Positions 1 to 7,602 of a stretch of 17,457 nucleotides of DNA are shown one piece after another. The notes under the pieces are model-generated. The model saw only the letters and a program-made list of their open reading frames with translations, did no database searches and was not told where the DNA came from. This stretch comes from Candidatus Micrarchaeum sp. (GTDB lineage Archaea; SpSt-1190; DYHY01). The position numbers were made by a program, and so were the translations under genes. Positions within the stretch are counted from its first letter, which is position 1. Each line of letters opens with the position of its first letter. The stretch covers positions 1 to 17,457 of the forward strand of contig DYHY01000017.1 of assembly GCA_020723935.1 (NCBI GenBank). The letters run 5' to 3'.

Positions 1-18
1 GGCCCTCCGCAGAGGGCC
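1..18. terminator. GC-rich perfect hairpin at window edge
   Basis: Bases 1-7 (ggccctc) pair perfectly with 12-18 (gagggcc) around a 4-nt loop. It lies about 25 nt beyond the 3' end of the minus-strand tRNA-Arg, so it may act in termination or 3' processing, or belong to a neighbour outside the window. No T-tract is visible next to it. Confidence 0.35.
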
Positions 19-42
19 TGTTATCGCGCCATCCGAGGATAG

Positions 43-117
43 CGGACGAGGTGGGATTTGAACCCACGGCCTAGAACTTAGGAGGTTCTCGCTCTGTCCA
101 AACTGAGCTACCCGTCC
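43..117 (-). tRNA. tRNA-Arg (anticodon CCU)
   Basis: Read on the minus strand, a complete cloverleaf is visible: acceptor GGACGGG/CTCGTCC with one G-U pair, D-arm beginning TAGCTC, anticodon stem AGAAC/GTTCT with loop CTCCTAA (anticodon CCU, decoding AGG), and T-arm GTGGG-TTCAAAT-CCCAC. The discriminator is G, and no CCA follows in the DNA, unlike the other three tRNAs here. AGG is visibly common in the neighbouring genes. The likely promoter is the palindromic TATA element at 142-149. Confidence 0.95.
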
Positions 118-141
118 TTGCCAGGTTGCCGCCCACTATGG

Positions 142-149
142 TTTTAAAA
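142..149. promoter_or_regulatory. Palindromic TATA box shared by tRNA-Arg and the divergent CDS
   Basis: TTTTAAAA is self-complementary. It sits about 25-32 nt upstream of the tRNA-Arg 5' end (117, minus) and about 25-32 nt upstream of ATG 174 (plus). Both distances match archaeal TATA-to-start spacing, so one element may serve both directions. Confidence 0.55.
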
Positions 150-173
150 GCTGTTGGCTGGGCCTGGCGAGGG

Positions 174-545
174 ATGGCTGGCGCAAGGACCCTTCCCGCG
201 GCGAAAACGAACGCAGGCGAGGTCGCTAGGGACTCCCTCAGGATACTCCTGGGATTCAAGTCGACCCTTGAGGGGAGCGTGCCGCTAGGGGAGAAGGTCC
301 AGATAGCGGCTGCGTGCGCCAAGGTCGAGGGAGCGCTCTCCAGGATCTCCGCGGCGCCGGAATTCTCCGAGGACGCGAGGACCGCCCTCGGATACCTGGC
401 GGGCTTCGTCCAGGGCCTCCCTGACTTCACAGACAGGAACATGAAGGCGCGCAGGGCCGCCAGGGACAACCTAAAGGAGGCGGTGAGGCACGTCGCGCGG
501 ATAGTCGCGATATCCAACAGGGCGGAGAGGAAGCGGCAGGAATAG
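174..545 (+). CDS. Small helical protein of unknown function
   Basis: I do not recognise this 123-aa protein. It has no membrane segment. It reads as mostly alpha-helical, with alternating Ala/Leu/Val and Arg/Lys/Glu, a short Pro/Gly-containing middle and a very basic C-terminus (RRAARDNLKEAVRHVARIV..., ending in RAERKRQE), which would suit nucleic-acid or ribosome contact; that is inference. The frame is open upstream to TTG 126 and ATG 138. I chose ATG 174 because it lies about 28 nt from the TATA element at 142-149, whereas the upstream starts would lie in or before that promoter. It is followed 59 nt later by the membrane-protein gene at 605, possibly in one transcript. Codons show the GC-rich third positions typical of real genes here. 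Confidence 0.65.
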   Translation: MAGARTLPAAKTNAGEVARDSLRILLGFKSTLEGSVPLGEKVQIAAACAKVEGALSRISAAPEFSEDARTALGYLAGFVQGLPDFTDRNMKARRAARDNLKEAVRHVARIVAISNRAERKRQE

Positions 546-604
546 CCGGCGCTCGGAAGGAAAGAAGACAGGACAAGACAAGGGAGAAGTGGGATGACTA
601 CAAG

Positions 605-1585
605 ATGAAGCTTTCGACGGAACTGGGGCTGTGCCTGCTAGCGTTTCTTTTCGCGTTCATGATCCCCTTCTTCGTGAAGTCCCCCGACTTCTCGATGCCG
701 CTGACCGCGCTCCTCGTCCCGGTCGTCCTCTTCTCGCTCTCCGTGTCGGCCTTCACGATGATAGCGATAACGCCGGTCGGCGTCCCCTTCGCCCTCTCGG
801 CGGCGGCCCTCTCGGCGCTCTCGTTCCCCGTGGTGATGGGCTTCTCCGGCGCATCTTTCATCCTGGCAGGGGGCTTCTTCCTCGCCTGCGTCCTCTTCAT
901 GAAGGAGGCGAGGGACGACCGCCACGACCGGATAAGGATCTCGATTGGCAAGCACGTTGAGGCGGGCCTCGGGACCTTCTTCCTGATATTCTTCGTCTCT
1001 GCCGCGGCGTTCTCCTACGTCTCGTTCAGTGGCAAGGCGATGGCGCCAGGCGAGCTCATCCCGGACAAGATATACGACCTCGCGGTCGGCGTCTCGTCGC
1101 GCTACCTGGACAGCATCGGGTGCTCCGGGACGGACACGCTTGACAGGTGCGTCGCCAAGATAGCGCAGGAGCAGGTGAAGGCCGGGGCGGCGCAGGCGTC
1201 CTCTCAGTGCGACACGATGCCCGCCGAGGCGCGCCCGGCGTGCGTCCAGCAGATAACGGAGGCGGTGAACTCCCAGCTCCCGGACTACACCAAGCAGGTG
1301 CGCGAGAACCTCCTCTCCCAGTTCGACCCGGACGCCAAGGGGGCCGAGACGGTGTCCGCGATACTCAAGCGCGGCCTGAAGATGAAGGCTGACGAGGTCC
1401 TGGCGCCCTTCGCCAAGTTCATCCCGGGCCTCGTGGCGGTCCTTACGTACAGCACCCTCAACCTCCTCTCCTTCCCGGCCGCGTTCCTGATAAAGGCGGT
1501 CTCGGGCGCCTTCTTCTTCGTCATGATGGCGATGGGCCTGGTCACGAAGAAGACCGAGAAGGCCGACGTCGAGGTAATCGAATAG
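605..1585 (+). CDS. Multi-pass membrane protein, unknown function
   Basis: This 326-aa protein has four or five closely spaced hydrophobic helices in the first ~140 residues, a polar central region of about 120 residues and two further helices near 265-312, ending in a short acidic tail. The central region has cysteines (C-S-G-T-D ... C-V-A-K ... C-D-T-M ... C-V-Q-Q) in helical, Gln/Ala-rich sequence, consistent with an exposed domain stabilised by disulfides. I see no enzyme or transporter signature. ATG 605 is preceded by a purine-rich stretch (gggagaagtggg). The ATG at 594 is in another frame and stops after four codons. It is probably cotranscribed with the small gene upstream and ends convergently, 12 nt from the opposite-strand gene. 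Confidence 0.8.
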   Translation: MKLSTELGLCLLAFLFAFMIPFFVKSPDFSMPLTALLVPVVLFSLSVSAFTMIAITPVGVPFALSAAALSALSFPVVMGFSGASFILAGGFFLACVLFMKEARDDRHDRIRISIGKHVEAGLGTFFLIFFVSAAAFSYVSFSGKAMAPGELIPDKIYDLAVGVSSRYLDSIGCSGTDTLDRCVAKIAQEQVKAGAAQASSQCDTMPAEARPACVQQITEAVNSQLPDYTKQVRENLLSQFDPDAKGAETVSAILKRGLKMKADEVLAPFAKFIPGLVAVLTYSTLNLLSFPAAFLIKAVSGAFFFVMMAMGLVTKKTEKADVEVIE

Positions 1586-1597
1586 ATCGCCGCGCCC

Positions 1598-2083
1598 TCA
1601 GACCTCGGCGAGGAGCACGGTGTAGTTCTTCCCGTAGGCCTTGGCGCACGCCGGGCACGTCGTGAAGAAGAACAAGAGCCGCTTCATCGCCCGCCCCGCC
1701 TTCCCCGCCACGTAGCCTTCCATCTCCTTGACCAACTTCCCAGTGCCCTTGTAGTCGCCCTCGAAGACCTTCGAGAGGAACCTTCCCGAGATTCTCGCCA
1801 GCTTGGCGCCTGCGACGGGCTTCCCGACCGCGACGTACACGTCCGCCCCGAAGGCCGACGTCTCGTCGTAGAGCATCACTGCCCGTTTCGGGCGGGCCTT
1901 CGCAGCGTTGATGATTTCCATGTCCCGCTTCATCACAGAGTCCATGTTGAGCGGAATGTGGAAGAGGGCGAACACCCTGGCCTTCAGGAAGAGCTTGTTT
2001 TTCCACACGATTTCCTTTTCGTCCCAGGGCCCGGGATCAAACCTCGGGCAGCAGCCGGTTTCGGCGAGTGGCGGTTTTGCCAT
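1598..2083 (-). CDS. Conserved CPxC-containing protein (PWDEKEIxWK family)
   Basis: This 161-aa protein matches, from memory, a family widespread in bacteria and archaea and often auto-labelled 'hydrolase', though I know of no demonstrated reaction. Visible hallmarks are a Cys pair (C11-C12) before PRFDPxPWDEKEI, FHIPLN at about 41-46, an MLYDETSAFGADVYVAV core, a GTGKLVKEME segment, and C143-P-A-C146 followed by AKAYGKNY. The C11C12 and CPxC pairs may bind metal or act in redox chemistry; that is inference. The frame extends to GTG 2119, but ATG 2083 is preferred because TTAAAAG (2110-2116, read on minus) lies about 30 nt upstream. It is convergent with the membrane-protein gene. Confidence 0.85.
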   Translation of the reverse strand: MAKPPLAETGCCPRFDPGPWDEKEIVWKNKLFLKARVFALFHIPLNMDSVMKRDMEIINAAKARPKRAVMLYDETSAFGADVYVAVGKPVAGAKLARISGRFLSKVFEGDYKGTGKLVKEMEGYVAGKAGRAMKRLLFFFTTCPACAKAYGKNYTVLLAEV

Positions 2084-2109
2084 TGCGGCTCCCGGCGCGG
2101 CGGCCCGTT

Positions 2110-2116
2110 CTTTTAA
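2110..2116 (-). promoter_or_regulatory. TATA-like element for the CPxC protein
   Basis: TTAAAAG on the minus strand lies about 30 nt upstream of ATG 2083, the spacing of a leaderless archaeal promoter. It decides the start over GTG 2119. Confidence 0.4.
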
Positions 2117-2150
2117 CACCTGGCCGGCATTCGGCGCCCCCGCCGGATTC

Positions 2151-2158
2151 TATTTAAA
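2151..2158 (+). promoter_or_regulatory. TATA box of tRNA-Ser
   Basis: TATTTAAA is the only AT-rich block in a GC-rich stretch and lies 34-41 nt upstream of the tRNA-Ser 5' end. Confidence 0.55.
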
Positions 2159-2191
2159 CGGCCCCACCGGAAGGAGGCCAAGTTCAACCAT

Positions 2192-2278
2192 GCCGTGGTG
2201 GCTGAACCCGGTCAAGGCGCTAGACTCGAGATCTAGTCCCCTCAGGGATTCCAGGTTCAAATCCTGGCCACGGCGCCA
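2192..2278 (+). tRNA. tRNA-Ser (anticodon CGA), with encoded CCA
   Basis: This is a class II tRNA with a long variable arm. The acceptor is GCCGTGG/CCACGGC, the anticodon stem CTAGA/TCTAG with loop CTCGAGA (anticodon CGA, decoding UCG), the variable arm contains CCCCTCAGGG, and the T-arm is CCAGG-TTCAAAT-CCTGG. The discriminator is G (2275) and CCA is encoded at 2276-2278. A broken copy of its T-arm and 3' end lies about 80-140 nt downstream. Confidence 0.95.
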
Positions 2279-2332
2279 AAACCCCTTTTCTCTTGCGAAG
2301 CGAAAAAGTCTTTTACGGTCAAAAAGAGAAGC

Positions 2333-2351
2333 GTCCGTCCAGAGGACGGAC
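2333..2351. other. Perfect 8-bp hairpin beside the tRNA-Ser partial copy
   Basis: gtccgtcc (2333-2340) and ggacggac (2344-2351) pair perfectly around a 3-nt loop, immediately before the duplicated T-arm fragment. It could be a terminator, a recombination-site arm or part of a small RNA. Confidence 0.45.
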
Positions 2352-2354
2352 AAG

Positions 2355-2420
2355 ACAGTTCAAATCTTGAGCCTCGGCGAAATCCTGAGCGCGGAGCGAA
2401 GGGCTGGCCACGGCGCTCCA
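2355..2420 (+). repeat. Interrupted partial copy of the tRNA-Ser T-arm and 3' end
   Basis: gttcaaatc at 2358-2366 repeats tRNA-Ser 2255-2263. ctggccacggcgc at 2404-2416 repeats 2264-2276 exactly. These two segments are contiguous in the tRNA but here are separated by 37 nt (2367-2403), which contain GAGC (2369), CGGCGA (2375) and GGAGC (2393). A similar insert occurs in the tRNA-Gly partial copy at 10258-10311. Direct repetition of a tRNA 3' end is the usual scar or att site of an integrative element; here the copy is split. No complete gene lies between the tRNA and the copy. Confidence 0.7.
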
Positions 2421-2472
2421 ACCCCTCAAGTTGAGATTTTCTCTTCGGTTTATTAAGAAAGAGAAACGGCCC

Positions 2473-3042
2473 TCACGTCGCGATGGAAAAAACTCCGTCC
2501 ACGACTTCGTCACAATGAGCTCTGGCCTCCATTTCCGAGTATCCAACGGTCGCGTCGGTATAATAGTGACCCACGACTTCGTTCCCACTCCCTAGGTCCC
2601 GAGTGCATGTCGCAACATAACGCGGCGGGCAGGGCTTGTTGAACGTTATGAGCGTCCCTTCCCGGCAGTCCTTCCCCACGCGGGTCTTGGCCGCATAAAG
2701 CCCCTTTGTCCAGCCATCGCCGCTGTAAGTATAGCACGCTCCGTCAGATTTCTTGCACGAATAGATGACCGGATTGACGAAGAACCGGAAAAGGAACAGC
2801 AGGACGAATATCCTGAATGCCAGGCAAACCGCGCCCGAGGCGATTTTCGCCCATTTTTTCTTGTCGGAAAGGCCCCTACGCAGTAAGACGGTGAAAAGCC
2901 AGGAGAAATGGTAGACCCAGACGAAGAATGACGCGTTGATTATCGAGCCGATGTCGAAAGGCCTGATGGGTGTGCCGTTCTCATGTGCTGGCTGAAGATT
3001 CAAGAGGACGAAGATCATGCCTGCCAGGAGAGCGGCGAGCAC
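2473..3042 (-). CDS. Membrane protein with Cys-rich C-terminal domain
   Basis: I do not recognise this 189-aa protein. It has an N-terminal hydrophobic helix (LAALLAGMIFVLLNL), a second near 35-55 (SFFVWVYHFSWLFTVLL), a third near 70-92 (AVCLAFRIFVLLFLFRFF), then a roughly 95-residue soluble domain. That domain has six cysteines (SCKKSDGACYTY..., KDCREG, NKPCPPRYVATC, AHCDEV) and aromatic/Gly-rich segments, suggesting a disulfide-linked extracytoplasmic domain. GTG 3042 comes 6 nt after the stop of the upstream membrane gene, so they form a two-gene operon. Codons are more mixed and less GC-rich than in the housekeeping genes, hinting at accessory origin. Confidence 0.7.
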   Translation of the reverse strand: MLAALLAGMIFVLLNLQPAHENGTPIRPFDIGSIINASFFVWVYHFSWLFTVLLRRGLSDKKKWAKIASGAVCLAFRIFVLLFLFRFFVNPVIYSCKKSDGACYTYSGDGWTKGLYAAKTRVGKDCREGTLITFNKPCPPRYVATCTRDLGSGNEVVGHYYTDATVGYSEMEARAHCDEVVDGVFSIAT

Positions 3043-3048
3043 GGTTTT

Positions 3049-3471
3049 TCAGCCCAGCTTCCACCTCTGGAGAGCGATCCCCAGGAGGAAAACGGCGACG
3101 GAAATCCCTATTGTGGCAGTCAGTATGTGAAAAGTCAGGTGCTTGATGAACCAGTTGGGCTTGAAGAGATCTCTGATGTGTACCGAGAATTCCGTTAGGA
3201 AGACATAGACGTAGGAGACGGCTACGAAAAGGGGCAACTCCTTCGGATTGAAGTAGGATTTCTTCAGCCCGGATTCGACTTGCTGGTGGGAATGCCGCGC
3301 CAAGAGCGTCACCCCGACGGCGAAAACGTAGAAGGACACGTAAGATGCGATGTTGCCTGCCGTGGGATCCTTGTTGAACGATGGGACCAGAAGGGCCGCC
3401 GCAAGGGTGAATAAAACGATGAGCGCCGCCCACGGAAGCTCTTTGCGGTCTAGGTATTTCTTGAAATTCAG
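3049..3471 (-). CDS. Four-helix membrane protein with probable CTG start
   Basis: This is an unrecognised protein of about 140 aa. The frame is open from just after a TAA upstream of CTG 3471 (MNFKKYLDRKELPW...). It has four hydrophobic segments (WAALIVLFTLAAALLV; YVSFYVFAVGVTLLA; LPLFVAVSYVYVFL; FHILTATIGISVAVFLLGIAL). The only conventional start, GTG 3339, would delete the first helix and begin in the middle of the second. CTG 3471 lies about 29 nt from a TATA-like element (GATATA on minus, 3497-3502), which supports a leaderless non-canonical start. A mutated ATG or a missed indel is the alternative. It is the first gene of an operon with the Cys-rich membrane protein, and co-expression suggests the two may form a complex. 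Confidence 0.65.
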   Translation of the reverse strand: MNFKKYLDRKELPWAALIVLFTLAAALLVPSFNKDPTAGNIASYVSFYVFAVGVTLLARHSHQQVESGLKKSYFNPKELPLFVAVSYVYVFLTEFSVHIRDLFKPNWFIKHLTFHILTATIGISVAVFLLGIALQRWKLG

Positions 3472-3496
3472 TTCGGGTTAATGGCGTTAGCTTCCG

Positions 3497-3502
3497 TATA
3501 TC
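3497..3502 (-). promoter_or_regulatory. TATA-like element of the two-gene membrane operon
   Basis: GATATA on the minus strand lies about 29 nt before CTG 3471. It is one of the arguments for that start. Confidence 0.35.
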
Positions 3503-3761
3503 TGATTGCCGAAAAAGGAGAACTGCGGCTGCATGAGTAGCATGCGCGAGAAGATGACTCAGCTCAACGGCTTGTCCGGTTGGTGAAACGGATGTCGGTT
3601 CAAGGCGTACCTTGGCGGCTTTTGAAAGTAGGGACGGCGTATGTACGGCGAGCGGACAAACGACATAGGCCGGAGAACGGAACCTCTGCTTGCCTTTGTC
3701 GTCCCGGCCACGGAGCCAAGCCCTATCCGCCCGCCGGACCTAGGAAAAAATTCAAGGAGGA

Positions 3762-4398
3762 TTAGTATTTGTTGTCGCCGGACTTCGCGGACCACTCGGT
3801 CACCGATGTCCGAAGCCCGCTGCGCAGGATTTGTTTTTCCGGGTCTACCTGCGGTACGGACCCATGAGCCTGGCCTGGCGCCTGTACATTTCCTGGGACG
3901 CGGTGTCGGGCGCCCTGTGGATGTCCTTGTCTATCTTTTCCCTCGTTTCCGCGGGAAGGTGGTCCGGGCCGTCCGCCAGCACCGGCGTCCTGCCGATCGG
4001 CTAGGCGGCCGTCCCCCCTGAAACGGGTCCGCCGCTGGCGGCATTCTCCCTGAACGCCAGCTCCTTGTCCAATTTAGAAACGTACTCGGCGGGCGCGTAA
4101 AGCCTCCTGCCGTTCCGGCGCCTGACCCTGCGCTCGTCGGATGGGTTTGCCTGCGAACCTGGTGATCCTTCGGGCGAAGCGTATTCCGAGGGCGAGCTGC
4201 CTAGCGGATATTTTGCAAGTTTCGATAGTGCCATGTCGGACCAGTATTTGAAAGCGGGGCGGTCCCTGTCGATCGCTGCCTTCTGAGCTTCTTGCAGCGC
4301 CCGGCGCGAGGACAGGATGGGAAGGTCTGATACTGCCCCGTCCCGGCCTTTGTCTCCTTGTCTAGGACGGATAGTTTGATATTGACTACATTTATCAT
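3762..4398 (-). pseudogene. Decayed or error-disrupted protein gene
   Basis: Read on minus, ATG 4398 begins MINVVNIKLSVLDKETKAG. Adding one G at the G4 run (cccc near 4338-4341 on plus) joins it to a long frame including ALQEAQKAAIDRDRPAFKYW, a basic RRVRRRNGRRLYAPAEY segment and KLDKELAFRE. That frame hits TAG at 4001-4003, yet continues in the same phase for 51 codons with GC-rich third positions (e.g. ETREKIDKDIHRAPDTASQE) to a TAG at 3845-3847. A further shift would add VDPEKQILRSGLRTSVTEW... to TAA 3762. I recognise no family. The AT-richer start, mixed codons and two or three disruptions suggest an acquired, decaying gene; short separate genes or a shadow frame remain possible for the last part. 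Confidence 0.35.
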
Positions 4399-4621
4399 CT
4401 ATGAATAGTATAGTTTTTATCCCGGTTAAACCTTTCCTATAATGGCCGATACGAAGCAATTAGTTAGTATAACGCGGTAAACCCCGCGCGGAGGGCCTTC
4501 GGAATCCGCTGTCGCGCCTACCTGACTTTGGGCGCGTACACGGAAGTCGAGTTCGGGATAAAGAAGCAGCGGCATTGAGTTCTGGAGGCGCAGTTTTTCG
4601 GTCTGGGGCCGCGGCCATTTC

Positions 4622-6387
4622 TCACGCCGGCCAGAGCAGGAAGACATGGTAATAGTAGTCCTCCCAACCCAGATTGATGCGCCGCATCTCACAGCCGCTT
4701 CGAGCCGCCATCCCTTGCACGCGCGAAAGGATCTCGCCCTTCGGGACCGTGGCCTCGTCCTCCCAGCCCCAGAGGTTCGGGGCGGCAGTCCGGGGGTTCT
4801 CGAAGAGGAGCAGGAAGGCGCCCCCCCTTTCCTGCGAGACGATCCTTTCGTACTCTGCGAGGGAGCCGACGCGCCTCAGGTCTAGGCCCGAATCCCCGCG
4901 CAAGTAGGAGATAGATATCGCCGACTGGCAGGTGGAATAGTAGATGGGCCCGCGCGGCAGGGGGCTTTCCGCCCGCCACCCGCCCAGCGACGGCGCGTTC
5001 CTTCCGGCCATCGCCGCCGCGCCCAAGGCCAGGATCGCCGCCGCGCCCAAGAGCGCGCGCCAGGGGAAGTGAGAGGTCCCGCCGCCGGAAATCCCCGAGG
5101 CCAGGGGATGGACGAGGACGAGGAAGAAGATTGACCGGCCCGCCTCCATCTCCAGGGGATCGAGCGGATGGTAGCTGAGAGTGGTCGCGGCGAGGAAGAA
5201 CAGGGCGAGCCAGAACACGTACGCCGCCGCAGGTTTCCCGCCGGGCTGCCTGTCCGACTTCCAGAAGAACGCGAGATGCGCCGCCGATGCCAGGGCTGCG
5301 GCAGGCAGTATCCAGGCCGTCCAGCCGTTCCTCCCGGCCTCGACGGCGAGGTGCGAGGCGCGCGCGAGGATGTTCGTCCCGAAATCCAGCGGGCTGTAGC
5401 CGTATTGCGCGGTGTATCCGCTGGAGAGGGCTTGCGTCGTCTCGCCGAAGACGAGGAAGCCGGTCCGCAGGTTGTATGCGAAGAAGGGGACTGCCGCGAT
5501 TGCGAGCGCAAGAATGAACGCCGCGGCGGCGTTAAGGTTCGCCGCCTTGCGCAGGACTCCCTTGCGCCCGGTCACGACGAGGGCCGCGGCGGCCGACAGG
5601 AGGAACGGGACGAAGTATATCTTGGCCGTCACGCCGAAGCCGGCGAGGAAGCCGAGGCTTGCGGCAGCGAGGGGCCCGCCGGGGCCGTCCAGGAACGCGA
5701 GGAGCGCTATCACGAACGCGACCGAGACGGCGTTCTGCATCCAGGTGTCGTGGAGGAGCAGGCCCTTGTCCGGCCAGAAGGCGAGGCCCTGCAGGACGAA
5801 GACGGCTAGCACTGCGAGGGCCGCCGGCCGGCTGTAGATTCGCTTGGCGAGGACGTAGGTTAGGAAGGCGGCTATCGCGAAGATTGCGGCGTATGCGAGG
5901 CGCAGGGAATCCTGCGTCCTGCCGAAAAGCGAATCGACCAAGAAGAGGAGGATCGACATGTTCGGCCCGAACATTGGGGTCGTCGCCTTCTCGTTCCCGG
6001 CGTAGCAGGCGGCAGGCTCGCCCCTCGCCATCTGGGCGTACCAGATCCCCTCGAACTGCGACCCGCTCTCCTGCGTGAGGAGGAACGTCCCGGCGAAAGC
6101 GAGGGCGAGGAGAAGGACGAGCGCCAAGGCGGGGAAGAAGGCCTTCCTGGAGAGCGGACCCGCCGCCCCCTTCTCTTCCGCCTGCCGAAGAGAGCCGTCT
6201 GGGCGAAGACGAGCGCCGCGAACAGGGCCGCCCCCGCGGGGATTGCGACGGAGGATTGGAAGAAATTGAACGCCGGGGCGCCGGAAAGGTCCAGGGACGC
6301 GGCGAAGACAAGGAAGAGCGCGATTCCTGCGCCGGCGGCATGCCGCAGGTTCTTCCACATATGGCTTTTTGCGCCCGGAGCCTTCAT
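4622..6387 (-). CDS. GT39/PMT-like membrane glycosyltransferase, one apparent frameshift
   Basis: This looks like a GT-C-fold dolichyl-phosphate-sugar-dependent transferase or related membrane glycosyltransferase, acting in surface-glycan or glycoprotein assembly. About 10-12 hydrophobic helices are visible. After the third helix comes an acidic-aromatic loop motif (QFEGIWYAQMARG) then TTPMFGPN, the position of the catalytic acid loop in GT-C enzymes. A soluble C-terminal tail of about 110 residues follows. The N-terminus (MKAPGAKSHMWKNLRHAAG..., two helices, ending FGRRKRR) and the rest (GAAGPLSRKAFFPALAL...) lie in different frames; adding one base at the C5 run 6166-6170 yields a continuous 588-aa protein. 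ATG 6387 is about 40 nt below the divergent TATA at 6426-6434. Substrate unknown. Confidence 0.75.
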
Positions 6388-6425
6388 TTTAACTGTTTGG
6401 CGGCTTTTTTCGGCCACTCTTAAAT

Positions 6426-6434
6426 GTTATAAAT
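6426..6434. promoter_or_regulatory. Divergent TATA element
   Basis: gttataaat contains the palindrome TTATAA. It lies about 40 nt upstream of ATG 6387 (minus, glycosyltransferase) and about 41-49 nt upstream of ATG 6475 (plus), so the two genes may share one core promoter. Confidence 0.45.
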
Positions 6435-6474
6435 CACCTTGTCATATCCACTTCCGGGGGGGGTACTGGGCAGC

Positions 6475-6898
6475 ATGACGAGCTTGATTGGCAAAGTTGA
6501 CCTTCCGAAGGTGGGCACAGTTTCGTACTTCCTGGACGACGCGGCGGGGCGCCTCGTGTTCAACGGGGCGGTCTCCGCGGACGGGACGAAGCCCTTCGAC
6601 TATCCCGGGGGCAAGGAAGCTCTACAAATACCTCGCGGGGGAGGACGTCTTGATGCCCTACGAGGTCATAGTTCTCGAGACCGACGATGTCAGGCGCGCG
6701 AGGGCCAACAGGGTGGCTGCCGACAGGCGGGCGGCCAGCCAGAGCATGGAGCCCAAGCGTCCCGACGAGTACGAGAGGCTTTCCAAGGCCGCGAGCCTCG
6801 GCGGGAAGTTCACGCCGATATTCCGCAGGCACGGCACGTCGACTGCCGCAGGGAAGACGGTGCCCCTGGAGAAGTTCCTAGACTCCGTCCGGGGATGA
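6475..6898 (+). CDS. Small protein of unknown function, one apparent frameshift
   Basis: I do not recognise the family. From ATG 6475 the frame reads MTSLIGKVDLPKVGTVSYF then LDDAAGRLVFNGAVSADG and FDYPG. At the G5 run 6607-6611 the coding signal moves to another frame, continuing KLYKYLAGEDVLMPYEVIVLET, a long basic helix, and TVPLEKFLDSVRG. Removing one G gives a single 140-aa protein: a beta-rich N-terminal half, then a basic helical region and a possible C-terminal strand-helix. Both halves have the GC-rich third positions of local genes, so the split is almost certainly not the native reading. It lies 41 nt upstream of the DUF47/Pit pair and may be cotranscribed with it. Confidence 0.65.
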
Positions 6899-6939
6899 AC
6901 GGTTAGGTTCAAAAGGAGACGAAAGGAGGATACGAGAAG

Positions 6940-7584
6940 ATGAAAAACGCGCTGGAGATAGTCTTTCCCAAGGAGACCAAGTTCTTCGACCTGCTCTACG
7001 AGCAGGCTACGAACGTGTCCGTAATGCACCAGAAGTTCACCGAGTTCCTAGACAGGTACGAGAAGCTGAAGCCCGGCGAGAAGGTGCAGATGGTGAAGAA
7101 GATCAAGGAGCTCGAGAGCCTCGGGGACAAGATGCTCTCCCTCATCCTCTCGGAGCTCGAGAGCGCCTTCATAACCCCCCTTGACCGCGACGACATACAC
7201 CGCCTGGCGATGAAGACGGACGACGTCGCGGACGCGATATACCACATGTCAAAGCGGATGGTCCTCTTCAAGGTGAGGCGCGTCCCGCCCCAGTTCCCAC
7301 GGATAAACAAGACAATAGGCCAGCAGCTCTCCATACTCTCCCAGATAATGGGCGGCCTGAAGACGAACGGCAAGGACACTGCCCTGCAATGCATAAAGAT
7401 CCAGAGCCTGGAGAACGAGGCCGAGGACCAGATAGACGAGGGCCTGGCAAAGGTCCTCTCCTCGAAGATGCCCGCCGACGAGCTCCTCAAGCTCAAGGAC
7501 CTCTACGACACAATGAAGCTCATAACGACGAACGCGGAGGACGTCACGTACCTCTTGCAGAACATAGAAGTGAAGCACGGCTAG
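6940..7584 (+). CDS. DUF47 / PhoU-like phosphate-transport regulator
   Basis: This 214-aa protein matches the length and helical pattern of the DUF47 (PhoU-related) family of four- to six-helix bundle proteins paired with Pit-type permeases. Family-like features are the opening FPKETKFFDLLYEQATNV, the metal-ligand-type E/D-xxx-D repeats (ELESLGDKM..., TPLDRDDIHRLAMKTDDVADAIYHM) and a second half-repeat (LENEAEDQIDEGL ... LKLKDLYDTMKLITTNAEDVTYLLQ). It is cytoplasmic and presumably gates or tunes the phosphate transporter encoded 18 nt downstream. A strong Shine-Dalgarno AAAGGAGG (GGAGG at 6925-6929) sits 10 nt before ATG 6940, one of the few clear ribosome-binding sites here, consistent with an internal operon position. 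Confidence 0.9.
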   Translation: MKNALEIVFPKETKFFDLLYEQATNVSVMHQKFTEFLDRYEKLKPGEKVQMVKKIKELESLGDKMLSLILSELESAFITPLDRDDIHRLAMKTDDVADAIYHMSKRMVLFKVRRVPPQFPRINKTIGQQLSILSQIMGGLKTNGKDTALQCIKIQSLENEAEDQIDEGLAKVLSSKMPADELLKLKDLYDTMKLITTNAEDVTYLLQNIEVKHG

Positions 7585-7602
7585 TCCCGCACGAGCGCAA
7601 AG

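Noticed and set aside
3559-4021. Frames on both strands between the membrane operon and the decayed gene (e.g. 3580-3765 plus, 3559-3795 minus, 3864-4004 plus)
   Set aside because: Neither strand shows the GC-rich third-position bias or a recognisable domain. I could not choose between them and call none a gene.
4426-4692. 88-codon minus frame between the glycosyltransferase and the decayed gene
   Set aside because: Some segments look protein-like, but its N-terminal part is a shadow of the glycosyltransferase C-terminus and it has no promoter or family match.
5532-6341. 269-codon minus frame inside the glycosyltransferase region
   Set aside because: Arg/Pro/Ser-rich shadow of the membrane protein; the hydrophobic helix pattern lies in the other frame.
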